Part shown: one piece after another, positions 27,505 to 36,557 of the stretch | How the letters are laid out: each line of letters opens with the position of its first letter | Numbering within the stretch: position 1 is the first letter of the stretch | Origin: Streptomyces olivoverticillatus | GTDB lineage: Bacteria > Actinomycetota > Actinomycetes > Streptomycetales > Streptomycetaceae | Reading direction: 5' to 3' | Length of the DNA: 64,000 nucleotides | Assembly: GCF_014203555.1 (NCBI RefSeq) | Contig: NZ_JACHJH010000004.1 | Span: 1 to 64,000 of the forward strand | The notes under the pieces: generated by a model | What the model was told of the DNA's origin: nothing | Seen by the model: the letters and a program-made list of their open reading frames with translations, nothing else | Database searches by the model: none | Program-made: the position numbers and the translations under genes

Positions 27505-27816
27505 ATGGCAGCAACTGCACAGGTTCCTACGGCCGCGATCGCCGCGACCGGGCTCGTTGGTGGGTATGCCACCGCCCGTTGGACCAAGAAGCGGCCCCTC
27601 GGTGGTGTGGTGTTGGCTGCTGCCGGGGTGGTGGCTGCCCGGCAGTGGCATGCGCGGGTCGGGGGTGGGGCCGCCGCTGGGCTTGCCGGGCTTTATGTTG
27701 CCGCCTTTGCCGGGTCGCATCCGTTGGCCAAGAAGGTGGGGGCCTGGCCTTCCGTCTTCGGCGTGGCGGGTGTGGTGGCCGTGGCCTCTTGGGCTGTCGA
27801 GCGCAACGCCGGATGA
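27505..27816 (+). CDS. Small membrane protein of unknown function
   Basis: The 103-residue product is largely hydrophobic, with about three Ala/Gly/Val-rich segments that could be membrane helices and a basic turn WTKKRP. GGAGG lies 8 nt before the ATG at 27505. I do not recognise the family. It is followed by a hairpin terminator facing the converging aldo/keto reductase gene. Confidence 0.65.
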   Translation: MAATAQVPTAAIAATGLVGGYATARWTKKRPLGGVVLAAAGVVAARQWHARVGGGAAAGLAGLYVAAFAGSHPLAKKVGAWPSVFGVAGVVAVASWAVERNAG

Positions 27817-27821
27817 GAGTA

Positions 27822-27848
27822 GGGGGGCGGCGAGTCACGCCGCCCCTC
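27822..27848. terminator. Bidirectional terminator
   Basis: GGGGCGGCG and CGCCGCCCC form a stem with a 5-nt loop between the converging small-membrane-protein and aldo/keto reductase genes. Confidence 0.8.
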
Positions 27849-27858
27849 CCCTCTTCGC

Positions 27859-28803
27859 TTACGCCGACGCCTCCGTCAGGCGCGTCAGCTCCGCGTCCGT
27901 GAGGCGGAGGTCGGCCACCGCAAGCAGGGCCGGGAGCTGGTCCACCGTGCGGGCGCTGGCCAGGGGGGCCGCGACCGTGGGCTGGGCGGCGAGCCAGGCC
28001 AGAGCCACCGTCGCGATCTCGGCTTCGCGGGCGCGGGCCACTTCGTCGAGGGCGGCGAGCACGCGCTGGCCACGGTCGGTGGTCAGGTGCTTGGCGGCGC
28101 CCTCCGCCCGTGCGCTGTCCACCGCCCCGCCGGCGCGGTACTTGCCCGTGAGGAAGCCCGAGGCCAGGGCGTAGTACGGGATCGCGGCCAGGCTGTGCCG
28201 GGCAGTCACCGAGGCCAGTTCGCCCTCGTACGTGTCGCGCGACACCAGGTTGTAATGCGGCTGGATCGCCGCGTACTTGGCCAGGCCCGACGCGTCGGAG
28301 AAGGCCAGGGCCTCGGCCAGGCGCTCCGCCGTGATGTTGGAGGCGGCGATTTCCCGGACCTTGCCCTCCTTCACCAGCGCGTCGAGTGCGGTGATGAATT
28401 CCTCCACCGGCACCGACGGGTCGTCGTAGTGCGTGTAGTAGAGGTCGATGTAATCCGTGCGCAGGCGCCGCAGCGACTCCTCCACACCGGACTTGATGGT
28501 GTGGGCGGACAGGCCCGGCCGCTCGGGTATGCCCGCGCCGACCTTGGTGGCGATGACGACGCCGGCGCGGTTGCCGCGGGCGGCAAGCCAGTTGCCGATG
28601 ACGGTCTCGGATTCGCCGCCCTTGTTGCCGGGCGCCCAGGCCGAGTACACATCGGCGGTGTCGATGAAATTGCCACCCGCCGCGGTGTAGGCGTCGAGGA
28701 CTGCGAAGGACTGCTCTTCGTCGGCCGTCCAGCCGAAGACGTTGCCGCCGAGAGCCAGCGGATGGACGGACAGGTTGCCGATCTTGCGGTGATTGTCAGC
28801 CAT
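27859..28803 (-). CDS. Aldo/keto reductase
   Basis: This 314-residue NADPH-dependent oxidoreductase of the TIM-barrel aldo/keto reductase superfamily shows the catalytic tetrad: Asp48 and Tyr53 in FIDTADVYSAW, Lys87 in VVIATKVG and His125 in LYYTHYDD. The substrate cannot be predicted; related proteins reduce aldehydes, ketones or sugars. The ATG at 28803 is chosen because the protein starts just before the first barrel strand. The MFS sugar-porter gene lies 29 bp upstream in the same direction, suggesting one operon for import and reduction of a sugar-like compound. Confidence 0.9.
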   Translation of the reverse strand: MADNHRKIGNLSVHPLALGGNVFGWTADEEQSFAVLDAYTAAGGNFIDTADVYSAWAPGNKGGESETVIGNWLAARGNRAGVVIATKVGAGIPERPGLSAHTIKSGVEESLRRLRTDYIDLYYTHYDDPSVPVEEFITALDALVKEGKVREIAASNITAERLAEALAFSDASGLAKYAAIQPHYNLVSRDTYEGELASVTARHSLAAIPYYALASGFLTGKYRAGGAVDSARAEGAAKHLTTDRGQRVLAALDEVARAREAEIATVALAWLAAQPTVAAPLASARTVDQLPALLAVADLRLTDAELTRLTEASA

Positions 28804-28832
28804 GCAGTTCTTCAATGCCCGTACCGGAAACG

Positions 28833-30305
28833 TTATTCCGCCGGCGCCGGTGCCGGGACCGGTTCCCCCCGGGCCACCGACAGGGGGGTTGCGATGTCTT
28901 CCAGGGAGCGGCCCTCCGCCCGTACGGCCAGGAATGCGGCCACCACGCCGGCCATGCACATCAGCGACGCGCCGATCTGGAAGGCCAGCACCGTGTCGCC
29001 CACCACGCCGTTCTGCGTCAGCGACGAGAACAGCAGCGGTCCGCTGATGCCGCCCGCCGCCGTGCCCACCCCGTAGAAGAACGCGATGGCCATGGCCCGC
29101 GTCTCCATCGGGAAGATCTCGGAGACGGTCAGATAGGCGCTGCTCGCGCCCGCCGAGGCGAAGAAGAGGACCACGGCCCAGCAGGCGGTCAGCGTGACGT
29201 CGTTCAGCCGGCCGGTGCCGAAGAGCCAGGCCGTGCCGAAGAGCAGGACCCCGGACAGCAGGTACGTCGAGGAAATCATGATGCGGCGGCCGACGGTGTC
29301 GAACAGCTTGCCCAGCAGCAGCGGTCCGAGGAAGTTCCCCACCGCTATGACGGCGAAGAAGTAGCCCGTACGGGAGGTCGACACGCCGTAGAAGCGGGTG
29401 AGGATCGCACCGAAGCCGAAGGTGATGGCGTTGTAGAGGAACGCCTGGCCGATGAAGAGCGCAAGGCCCAGGACCGCCCGCTTGCGGTAGTCGACGAAAA
29501 CGGTGCGGGCGATGGAGCGGAAGCCGATGCTCTCGCGCGGGCGGATGCGGATCTCGCCTTTGGCGGGCGGCAGCGGTGCGCCCTTCTCCGTCTCGATGCG
29601 TTTCTCGATCGTCGTGACCAGCTGTTCGGCCTCCGTACTCCGGCCGTGGATGAACAGCCAGCGCGGACTTTCCGGCACCTGGCGCCGTACGAGCAGGATG
29701 ACGAGCCCCAGGATCACGCCCATGCCGAAGGTCAGCCGCCAGCCCACGTCTTTCGGGAAGATGGCCGTGTCGAGCATCAGGACGGAGAGCAGTGAGCCGC
29801 CGATCGCGCCCAGCCAGAAGCTGCCGTTGATGATGAGGTCGACGCGTCCGCGGTAGACGGCGGGGATCAGCTCGTCGATGGCGGAGTTGATGGCCGCGTA
29901 CTCGCCTCCGATTCCGAAGCCGGTCAGGAAACGGAAGGTGAAGAACCACCAGGAGGAGTACGAGAGCGCGGTCAGCGCCGTCGCGGTCAGATAGACCGCG
30001 AGCGTGACCATGAAGAGTTTCTTGCGGCCGAATTTATCGGTCAGCCGGCCGAAGAACAGGGCCCCGGAGCATGCGCCGGCCACATACAGCGCGGCCGCCA
30101 TTCCCGTGACCCCACCGGAGGAGATCGGCAGGCCGCTGCCCTGCTCGGAGAGGCGGCCGGCGATGTTGCCGACCACCGTGACCTCCAGACCGTCCAGGAT
30201 CCAGACGGTCCCGAGGCCGACCACCACCGTCCAATGCCACCGGGACCAGGGCAGACGGTCCAGGCGAGCGGGTACGGACGTGGTGATCGTCGTCGCGGTC
30301 GTCAC
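28833..30305 (-). CDS. MFS transporter, sugar porter family
   Basis: This 490-residue protein with twelve predicted helices has sugar-porter features: FFGRLTDKFGRKKLF after helix 2, FRFLTGFGIGGEYAAI in helix 4 and RRQVPESPRWLFIHGR before the central loop. It probably imports a sugar, polyol or aromatic acid by proton symport. The GTG at 30305 is the best start. It is likely co-transcribed with the aldo/keto reductase gene that follows after 29 bp. Confidence 0.88.
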   Translation of the reverse strand: MTTATTITTSVPARLDRLPWSRWHWTVVVGLGTVWILDGLEVTVVGNIAGRLSEQGSGLPISSGGVTGMAAALYVAGACSGALFFGRLTDKFGRKKLFMVTLAVYLTATALTALSYSSWWFFTFRFLTGFGIGGEYAAINSAIDELIPAVYRGRVDLIINGSFWLGAIGGSLLSVLMLDTAIFPKDVGWRLTFGMGVILGLVILLVRRQVPESPRWLFIHGRSTEAEQLVTTIEKRIETEKGAPLPPAKGEIRIRPRESIGFRSIARTVFVDYRKRAVLGLALFIGQAFLYNAITFGFGAILTRFYGVSTSRTGYFFAVIAVGNFLGPLLLGKLFDTVGRRIMISSTYLLSGVLLFGTAWLFGTGRLNDVTLTACWAVVLFFASAGASSAYLTVSEIFPMETRAMAIAFFYGVGTAAGGISGPLLFSSLTQNGVVGDTVLAFQIGASLMCMAGVVAAFLAVRAEGRSLEDIATPLSVARGEPVPAPAPAE

Positions 30306-30432
30306 ATACTCTGATTTCCCGATCGAGCCGAGAACATTCCAGGCAATCGACTTCTAGAGGGCGACTTGCGTCTTCTACGGGCGTAGTCTCCAAAAAACCT
30401 CGCCACAGGGGGCGCTTGCCGGGGGCGCGTTC

Positions 30433-31734
30433 CTACGGGTGCAGGCCCCGGTCGCGCAGCCACGGCAGCGGGTCGACCGGCTCGCCCCCGCCCGGCCTGA
30501 CTTCGAGGTGCAGGTGCGGTCCGGTGACGTTGCCGGTGGCCCCCACCCGCCCGATGAGGTCGCCCGTGGCCACCCGGCCCGAGGTGACGACCATTGAGGA
30601 GAGGTGGCAGAACCACAGCTGCGTGCCGTCGTCGAGCGTCAGCACGATCCGGTAGCCGTACGCACCCGCCCAGCCGGCATGGGTGATGGTGCCGCCGTGC
30701 ACGGCCCTGACGGGGGTGCCGGTGGGCGCGGCGAAGTCCTCGCCGGTGTGGTGCGCGGACCACATGCCACCCGCTTGGCCGAATCCGGCGGTAAGTGTGT
30801 AGGAGGCGACAGGGAGCGCGTACGAACCGGTGTGCGCTGTGTGCGGGTGGGACGCGTGGGTGCCCTGATGTGCGTTCGGGTGCTGCGGCTTGTGTGAGTG
30901 CTGAGGCTTGTGGGTGCTGTGGTGCGCGGGGGCTGCCTTGTGAGGGGCTGCCTTGTGGGGGGCCGTCTTGTGAGGGGCCGTCTTGTGAGGGGCTGCCTTG
31001 TGAGGGGCTGCCTTGTGAGGGGCCGGCGCCGTCTCATGGTGCGCCGGGGTCCCGTGCGCCCCGTGGTCCACGGCAGCCTGGGCTGCGGCCCGGCCTTCGG
31101 CCGCGGCGTTCGCCGTCCGCGCCAGAGCCTCCGCCTTGGCCTGCGTCGCGGCCTGCTCTGCGGCCTGCTCCGCCGCCAGGCGTTCCGCGGCCGCCTTCCG
31201 CTGTGCCTCGGCGGCCGCAGCCGCCGCGTGCTGGTGCGCGCTGTCAGCAACGCCCTGATCGACAGCGCCCTGCTTGCCTTCGGCCTGCTGGAGGATGCGG
31301 CCGAGCAGCGCCTCGCCGGCGTCCGCGGCCCCCGGAGCGGCAGCCGCCTCGACGGCCTGGGCGCCGGCCTGAGCACCGGCCTGGGCGCCAGCCTGAGCCC
31401 CCGCGTGGTCACCGGTCTGCTCACCAGCCTGGGCACCAGCCGTACCCGTCGGTTCGGGCACGTCCGGCATGGATATGGCCGGTGCCGGACGGTCCTGGGC
31501 ACTCGCCATGCCGCTCGCACCGACCGCCGCGATCACGCCCACGCCGAGGACCGCTCCGCTGCGCGCCATCGAGCCGCCGCGCTGCTTGGCCACCCGGTGC
31601 CTGCCGCGGGCCGCGGCCGGGGCCTCGCCCCACTGCTCCTCGCCCCCGCCGTACGCGAGGTCGGGCGCTGCGCCCGGATCGCTCGAACTGTCGTCGTGAC
31701 CGGGGAGGTTGGGCGCGGGCACGTTGGACGCCAC
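30433..31734 (-). CDS. M23 family peptidoglycan endopeptidase
   Basis: This 433-residue exported protein has a cytoplasmic N-terminus of about 55 residues, one hydrophobic segment (about 58-80) and a Gln/Ala/Gly-rich coiled region (about 95-215). A His/Lys/Pro repeat linker follows (about 235-290), then a C-terminal M23 lysostaphin-type domain (about 305-430). Zinc ligands are visible as HTGED near residue 327 and HLHLE near 406. It should cut peptide cross-bridges of the cell wall. Its leader carries a c-di-AMP riboswitch, a control known for wall hydrolase genes in Streptomyces. Confidence 0.9.
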   Translation of the reverse strand: MASNVPAPNLPGHDDSSSDPGAAPDLAYGGGEEQWGEAPAAARGRHRVAKQRGGSMARSGAVLGVGVIAAVGASGMASAQDRPAPAISMPDVPEPTGTAGAQAGEQTGDHAGAQAGAQAGAQAGAQAVEAAAAPGAADAGEALLGRILQQAEGKQGAVDQGVADSAHQHAAAAAAEAQRKAAAERLAAEQAAEQAATQAKAEALARTANAAAEGRAAAQAAVDHGAHGTPAHHETAPAPHKAAPHKAAPHKTAPHKTAPHKAAPHKAAPAHHSTHKPQHSHKPQHPNAHQGTHASHPHTAHTGSYALPVASYTLTAGFGQAGGMWSAHHTGEDFAAPTGTPVRAVHGGTITHAGWAGAYGYRIVLTLDDGTQLWFCHLSSMVVTSGRVATGDLIGRVGATGNVTGPHLHLEVRPGGGEPVDPLPWLRDRGLHP

Positions 31735-31745
31735 GGAGGCGACTC

Positions 31746-31880
31746 CTTTCCTTCCGACTCGCCTACCGGGTTAGCTGACGGGTTCGGAGCGGGAAGGTCT
31801 CCTACGGGCCGCGAACGGTCCGATTCACCCCAGGGGTTGGTGGTTCCCCGGTTCCGCACACGGGATTCGGCGAAGGCGCA
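31746..31880 (-). promoter_or_regulatory. Cyclic di-AMP (ydaO-yuaA type) riboswitch
   Basis: Read on the minus strand, the leader of the M23 gene holds the conserved blocks of the ydaO aptamer in order: CGGAACCGGGGAACC, CTGGGGTGAATCGG, TAGGAGACCTTCCCGCTCCG, then AACCCGTCAGCTAACCCGGT and AGGCGAGTCGGAAGGA. The last block runs into the ribosome-binding region of the peptidase gene. High c-di-AMP usually lowers expression from such leaders. Boundaries are approximate. Confidence 0.9.
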
Positions 31881-32171
31881 CGGCGCCGCCTCTTGCGGCG
31901 GTTTGACGACCGCGCTGCGTTATCGAACGTTAATAGACACTGCGGCCGGATTCCAAGCCGAAAGGGTGAATCCACGGGCCCGTTGAGCAAGCTTTGCAAT
32001 GCCTTGCTTGATCAACCTCATGACCGCCCGTCAGCTCCCGAACGCGCCCACCACGACGGCCGGGACGAGCCGGGGCGAGCGGACGGCCGGATACGCCGAC
32101 GGGCGGGCCGCGCCATCGCGCAACCCGCCCGTCCCACTGTCATCGCACTGTCATCGCCGCAGCGCGCAGCG

Positions 32172-33827
32172 TCAGCCCGCCGAAGGCCGCCGCGCGCCGC
32201 CACCCGCGCCGCCGCGCCGACTCGGGCGCCCGGCGCCGCCACCGGCGCGCCGCCCGCCGGCAGCGCGCTCGCCGCCACCACCGGAACCGCCGAAACCGGC
32301 CGCCACACCCGGGCGCGTACGCCCGTGCGAACCACCGGACGCGCGCTCCCCGGCGCCCTTGCCCGCACCGGCGGCCGAGTCCGGACGCGTACGGCCACGG
32401 CCGCCACCGGAACCACTGCCGCCCCGCGAGCGGGAGGGCTTCTTCGCCGCGGGCTGCTGCTGCACCGGGGGCGTGATGACCACCGGGACGCCGCTGGGCT
32501 CGCGGGCGCCGGTGATGCGGGCGAGCTCCGGGTCGGCCGGGTAGGTCTTGATGACGTTCGGGCTGATCTTCGCCGTCACCATCATCCGGCTCATCTCCCG
32601 GCGCTGCTCGGGCAGGACGAGCGTGACGACCGTGCCGGACTCGCCCGCGCGGGCCGTGCGGCCACCGCGGTGCAGGTAGTCCTTGTGGTCGACGGGCGGG
32701 TCGATGTTGACCACGAGGTCGAGGCCGTCGATGTGGATGCCGCGCGCGGCGACGTTCGTCGCGATCAGCGCGGTGACCTGGTCGGTGCGGAACTGCTCCA
32801 GCGTGCGGTTGCGCTGCGGCTGGCTCTTGCCACCGTGCAGCGCCGCGGCCCGCACACCCTCGGACAGCAGCTTCTTGACCAGCCGGTCGGCACCGCGCTT
32901 GGTGTCGACGAACATGATCACGCGTCCCTCGCGGGCCGCGATCCGGGTGACGGCGTCCTTCTTGTCCTGGTCGGTGAGGTGCAGCAGGTGGTGCTCCATC
33001 GTGGAGACCGCGCCCACCGACGCGTCGACCGAGTGCGTGACCGGGTCGGAGAGGAAGCGGCGCACCAGGCGGTCGACGTTGCGGTCCAGCGTCGCGGAGA
33101 ACAGCATCCGCTGGCCGCCCGGGGCCACCTGGTCGAGCAGCTTGGTGACCTGCGGCAGGAAGCCCATGTCCGCCATCTGGTCGGCCTCGTCGAGGACCGT
33201 GATCGCCACGTCGCGCAGTCGGCAGTCGCCGCGCTGGATGAGGTCCGCGAGCCGGCCGGGCGTGGCCACCAGGACCTCGGCGCCGCGCGCCAGGGTCTGC
33301 GCCTGCCGCCCGATGGACATGCCGCCGACGACCGTGGCGATGCGCAGGTTGACGGCGGTCGCGTACGGGGCGAGGGAGTCGGTGACCTGCTGCGCCAGCT
33401 CGCGGGTGGGCACGAGGACGAGCGCGAGCGGGCTGCCCGACTCCGCGCGCCGCCCGGCGGTGCGGGCGAGCATGGCCAGGCCGAAGGCGAGGGTCTTGCC
33501 CGAGCCCGTCCGGCCACGGCCGAGGACGTCGCGGCCGCCCAGCGAGTTGGGCAGGGTCGCCGCCTGGATCGGGAAGGGCTCGGTGACGCCTTCCCGCTCG
33601 AGCGTGGCGAGCAGGCCGCCCGGCATGTCCAGCTCGGCGAAGGTGGCGACCGGCGGCAGGGCGGGCGTGACGCTGACCGGAGTCTCGAAATCGCCCTGCG
33701 GCTCAGCGGCGGGGCGGCGCGCGGCCTGGCCGCCGTTACGGGGCCGGCCGGACTGGCCGCCGCGCGAGCGCTGCGAAGGCGAGGAAGAGGAAGAAGAAGA
33801 GCGGGCGGGGCGGGCGGAGCGAGTCAT
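32172..33827 (-). CDS. DEAD-box ATP-dependent RNA helicase
   Basis: The 551-residue protein has a basic Ser/Arg/Gly-rich N-terminus (1-60), the Q motif PFPIQAATLP, Walker A GRTGSGKT, PTRELA, the DEAD box VLDEADQMADMGF, SAT and a C-terminal lobe ending HRGGRTARAG. A Gly/Arg/Ser-rich tail (about 430-551) should bind RNA non-specifically. ATG 33827 follows GGAAGG. It probably unwinds structured mRNA or rRNA intermediates, and its location one gene downstream of a cold-shock gene fits low-temperature induction. A paralog lies at 40184-42445. Confidence 0.92.
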   Translation of the reverse strand: MTRSARPARSSSSSSSPSQRSRGGQSGRPRNGGQAARRPAAEPQGDFETPVSVTPALPPVATFAELDMPGGLLATLEREGVTEPFPIQAATLPNSLGGRDVLGRGRTGSGKTLAFGLAMLARTAGRRAESGSPLALVLVPTRELAQQVTDSLAPYATAVNLRIATVVGGMSIGRQAQTLARGAEVLVATPGRLADLIQRGDCRLRDVAITVLDEADQMADMGFLPQVTKLLDQVAPGGQRMLFSATLDRNVDRLVRRFLSDPVTHSVDASVGAVSTMEHHLLHLTDQDKKDAVTRIAAREGRVIMFVDTKRGADRLVKKLLSEGVRAAALHGGKSQPQRNRTLEQFRTDQVTALIATNVAARGIHIDGLDLVVNIDPPVDHKDYLHRGGRTARAGESGTVVTLVLPEQRREMSRMMVTAKISPNVIKTYPADPELARITGAREPSGVPVVITPPVQQQPAAKKPSRSRGGSGSGGGRGRTRPDSAAGAGKGAGERASGGSHGRTRPGVAAGFGGSGGGGERAAGGRRAGGGAGRPSRRGGAGGGARRPSAG

Positions 33828-33938
33828 ACGGGGACCTTCCCTCAATGGGGTGGCACGCCCGAGATTCGAGGCTTCGCTTCGCGGGGCCGCCGTGGTGAAC
33901 GGTCGGCGCGAGCCTGGGCGCGCTGGGTGCGGGCAACA

Positions 33939-33970
33939 ATGGGGCCCGCACCCAGTGGTGCGGGCCCCAT
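33939..33970 (-). terminator. Terminator of the cold-shock gene
   Basis: ATGGGGCCCGCACC pairs perfectly with its complement across a 4-nt loop, 23 bp after the cold-shock gene stop. Confidence 0.85.
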
Positions 33971-33992
33971 CGTGTCGTGCGTTGGGAAATCG

Positions 33993-34196
33993 TCAGATGT
34001 TGACGATGTTCTCCGCCTGCAGGCCCTTCTGGCCCTGCGTGACGTCGAAGGAAACCTTCTGGCCCTCGAGGAGCTCACGGAAGCCGTTGGAGGCGATGTT
34101 CGAGTAGTGGGCGAAGACGTCCGGGCCGCCGCCGTCCTGCTCGATGAAGCCGAAGCCCTTTTCCGAGTTGAACCACTTCACGGTGCCAGTAGCCAT
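33993..34196 (-). CDS. Cold-shock protein (CspA family)
   Basis: This 67-residue single cold-shock domain has RNA-binding motifs RNP1 (KGFGFI) and RNP2 (VFAHY). It should bind single-stranded nucleic acid as an RNA chaperone. GGAGA lies before ATG 34196. A long AT-rich leader lies upstream, as is common for csp genes regulated at RNA level. It stands between a DEAD-box helicase gene and a DUF6227 gene, all on the minus strand, with its own terminator. Confidence 0.95.
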   Translation of the reverse strand: MATGTVKWFNSEKGFGFIEQDGGGPDVFAHYSNIASNGFRELLEGQKVSFDVTQGQKGLQAENIVNI

Positions 34197-34415
34197 GTCT
34201 ATCTCCTTAATGGGATGGGCCCCATACCGGAATAGACCGGCAGAAAACAAAAATGCGCCTTCGGCTACATAACCGTCAGGCGCACACGAGTTCATGGGTA
34301 CCACAACTGCAACTCGTAGAACCATAACACGCAGGGGCGGTCCATGTAAGCCCCTGTGACCGCCGTCACCCCGCACACCCCCGCCCCGCGTCCGCCGCTC
34401 CGCATCCGCACGGCC

Positions 34416-35249
34416 CTATAACTCCACGCCCTGCGCCCTGGCGTGCCGGTCCGCGGCCACCTCGGCCTCCGCCTCGTCCAGATAGACCTCGCACACCAGC
34501 CGGCCGTCCCGGTTCATGTTGTGCTCCAGCTCCCACAGGCTGACCTCTCCCCCGCCCTCCAGCAGGAATGCGTGCTCGTAGAAGCGGCACCACGTGGCGT
34601 CGCGCCCCGAGCTCCGGCGCCTGGGCTTGGTGATCAGCGCGATGTGGTGGCCGAGCGCCCCCTGGAGCAGCTCGCGCACCACCTCTCCGGGGCCGTCCGT
34701 GTTCTCCGCGCGGCGCAGCAGCCGCCGGGCGTGGTCGGGCGAGGCCTCCGAGACGTACTCCCGGCGCGGCCGCGTCGGCCCCATGGCCATCAGCAGCTCT
34801 TCCGCCAGCCACTCCGGCAGCTCCTCGGACTCGCTGCCGGGGCCGATGCCCCCGCCGCCGATGTGCTCGTGGACCCGGAGCTCGGCGGCGTCCAGCGCGT
34901 CCTCGCGGGCGTACAGCTCGTACAGCAGCCGCTCCTTCGGGCCGGTGTCGTGCTCGAGCTCGTAGAGGAGGAAGCTGCTGCCGTCCGCGAGCAGGAAGAT
35001 GTGCCGGTAGGTGTTGCAGCGCAGCGGCCGCCGTCCGTCGTTGCGCTGGCGGTACGAGCGCAGCTCCGCCTGGTGCATCAGCGCGGTGCGCAGCCGCTCC
35101 AGCACCCGCTCGCTGATCTCGAAGCCGTTCTGGGCCCGGCCCAGCAGCTCCTCGACCTGTTCGGCGGGCGTCCGGTCCGCGCCGCCCGGCTCGCCGCGGC
35201 CGCGCTGTCCGCGCTCGCCTCCGCCCCCGCCCGCTCGCGTCTTCGCCAT
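34416..35249 (-). CDS. DUF6227 family protein
   Basis: This 277-residue protein is of unknown function, recognised as a Streptomyces-conserved family. It contains two similar halves: RHIFLLADGSSFLLYELEHD (about 82-101) and EHAFLLEGGGEVSLWELEHN (about 226-245), suggesting an internal duplication. There is no signal peptide or membrane segment. ATG 35249 has GGGAGGTC 7 nt upstream. It lies upstream of the cold-shock gene on the same strand. Confidence 0.7.
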   Translation of the reverse strand: MAKTRAGGGGGERGQRGRGEPGGADRTPAEQVEELLGRAQNGFEISERVLERLRTALMHQAELRSYRQRNDGRRPLRCNTYRHIFLLADGSSFLLYELEHDTGPKERLLYELYAREDALDAAELRVHEHIGGGGIGPGSESEELPEWLAEELLMAMGPTRPRREYVSEASPDHARRLLRRAENTDGPGEVVRELLQGALGHHIALITKPRRRSSGRDATWCRFYEHAFLLEGGGEVSLWELEHNMNRDGRLVCEVYLDEAEAEVAADRHARAQGVEL

Positions 35250-35629
35250 GGCTTTCGACCTCCCGTCCCTCACTCACCCACCCCGCGCACTTACCGTAGC
35301 GGCGCGAACACGGGACGGGGGCGGGGTTTTCACCAACTGCCCTGCGGACCGACCGATCGAACAGGCCGTTCACCGGCTGGACGTCGGCGGGGCCGACGAG
35401 TCGGGGAATCAGCGCGCCGAGGGCGCCGAGCAGCAGGACGAGCAGCAGGACGAGGAGCAGAAGGGCTGTGAAGCCTGTCAGGTCGGGCGACCAGAGGGCT
35501 GGAATGGCCAGGACAACGAGGGCGCGGGTGGTGTCACCCCCCCTTGTCCCGGACACGACTTCGCCCCGGCCGGGAATCCCGGCCGGGGCGAAAAGTGCAG
35601 GTCATGCCTGGTGCGATGACCTACCCAGC
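35250..35629. other. Intergenic region left of the integrated element
   Basis: This 380-bp gap between the DUF6227 gene and the displaced tRNA-Lys fragment holds a strong hairpin at 35562-35590. A Leu/Val-rich minus-strand stretch near 35390-35550 could encode membrane segments, but it runs on in frame through the DUF6227 gene, so I do not call it. Confidence 0.45.
35562..35590 (-). terminator. Hairpin downstream of the displaced tRNA-Lys fragment
   Basis: CGCCCCGGCCGGGA and its complement TCCCGGCCGGGGCG form a near-perfect stem with a tiny loop. It probably was the terminator of the original tRNA-Lys gene before insertion of the element. Confidence 0.7.
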
Positions 35630-35673
35630 GGTAGGCCGTGTGGGACTCGAGCCCACAACCAATGGATTAAAAG
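35630..35673 (-). repeat. Attachment-site repeat: displaced 3' half of tRNA-Lys
   Basis: These 44 bp repeat 39965-40008 with one mismatch. They correspond to the tRNA-Lys(TTT) sequence from the anticodon to just past the 3' end. The 5' half is missing, so this copy is not a functional tRNA. It is the outer end of an integrated element. Confidence 0.88.
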
Positions 35674-36557
35674 AGCAACGCGGATCATGATCCTGCGTGA
35701 TCACGCATGCCGCGTGGTGCTGTCCGTGCAGGTCAACGCCATGCGGTGCGCTGCCCTGTCCTATACGTGATGCGCAGTAAGTGCCTTCTCGCTGTGAAGA
35801 CAGAGACTTTGGAACAAGCCTCGTCGTCCCAGCGGCGAAGGCACTATCGCTTTTGGCTCAAGGCCCGGACGTCACCGCGAATCAAGCGCGGGAGGTTGGG
35901 CGCAGTCGGTTCCTCGGCTATGCGATGCGGATCTCGCCCAGCGGTGTGAAGTCGGCCAGCGGGATGTTGCTCGGGTTGCTGTCCGGGCGCGAGAACATGA
36001 GGCCATCGCATGCCGGACGACCCGAAGGGCGCACTTCCCGCGGGTTGCCGACTCCGAGCGCTCCACTGTTCGGGTGATGTGACGTCAACATGGTTGTCAG
36101 CGACGTAGTGCAAATGGATTACTGTACGCATCCGAACAGGTAGGCCGCCCATCCCTCCACGGGAGAGTGGCAGCTGGCCCACCGTCGGCCCCAGGGACGG
36201 CGTACCAGGCCGGTGTGCCAGGCCAGGGTTCGGCTGCCGTCCTGACCGTTTTCCTGAGCGCCCGCAGAGGCAGCGGTTTCGGGCCGGCGTGTTCCCTCAG
36301 CACTGTTTCGATCGACCTGAGCGGGAGGGCCGTCCGCGTTCTCGGCGACAGAGCGCTGGCCCCTTCCCAGGCCCATAGGCCGATGTGGCCACGTCGGCCG
36401 ATCGGGCTCCCGGGCGGCTGTGAGCCGCCGGCTCCAGGCCCCGGCAAGAAAATTCACGGCAGCGCCCACTGATGGCTGACGAGCGTCGGTGAAGCACGGG
36501 CCGCCGAGGACAGACCGTTCCTACGCACGTCCAGTCCGTCTGAGCAGGAGGCACATC
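35674..36557. other. Decayed part of the element
   Basis: Nearly 900 bp without an intact gene. The one coherent trace is a possible frameshifted short gene on the minus strand at 35918-36131; the remainder shows no recognisable protein. Confidence 0.45.
35918..36131 (-). pseudogene. Possible short gene remnant with frameshift
   Basis: On the minus strand, ATG 36131 opens a frame reading RTVIHLHYVADNHVDVTSPEQW. Near 36060 the coherent reading seems to shift to another frame that ends FSRPDSNPSNIPLADFTPLG and EIRIA before a TAG at 35918. Joined, they would make about 70 residues. I do not recognise the family and the frameshift is inferred from composition only. Confidence 0.3.

Noticed and set aside
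34366..35556. 396-codon minus-strand frame with a Leu/Val-rich N-terminal part
   Set aside because: Most of it overlaps the DUF6227 gene in another frame; the hydrophobic start alone is not enough to call a membrane protein.
35630..35673. A second functional tRNA-Lys
   Set aside because: Only the 3' half is present; acceptor 5' strand and D-arm are missing.
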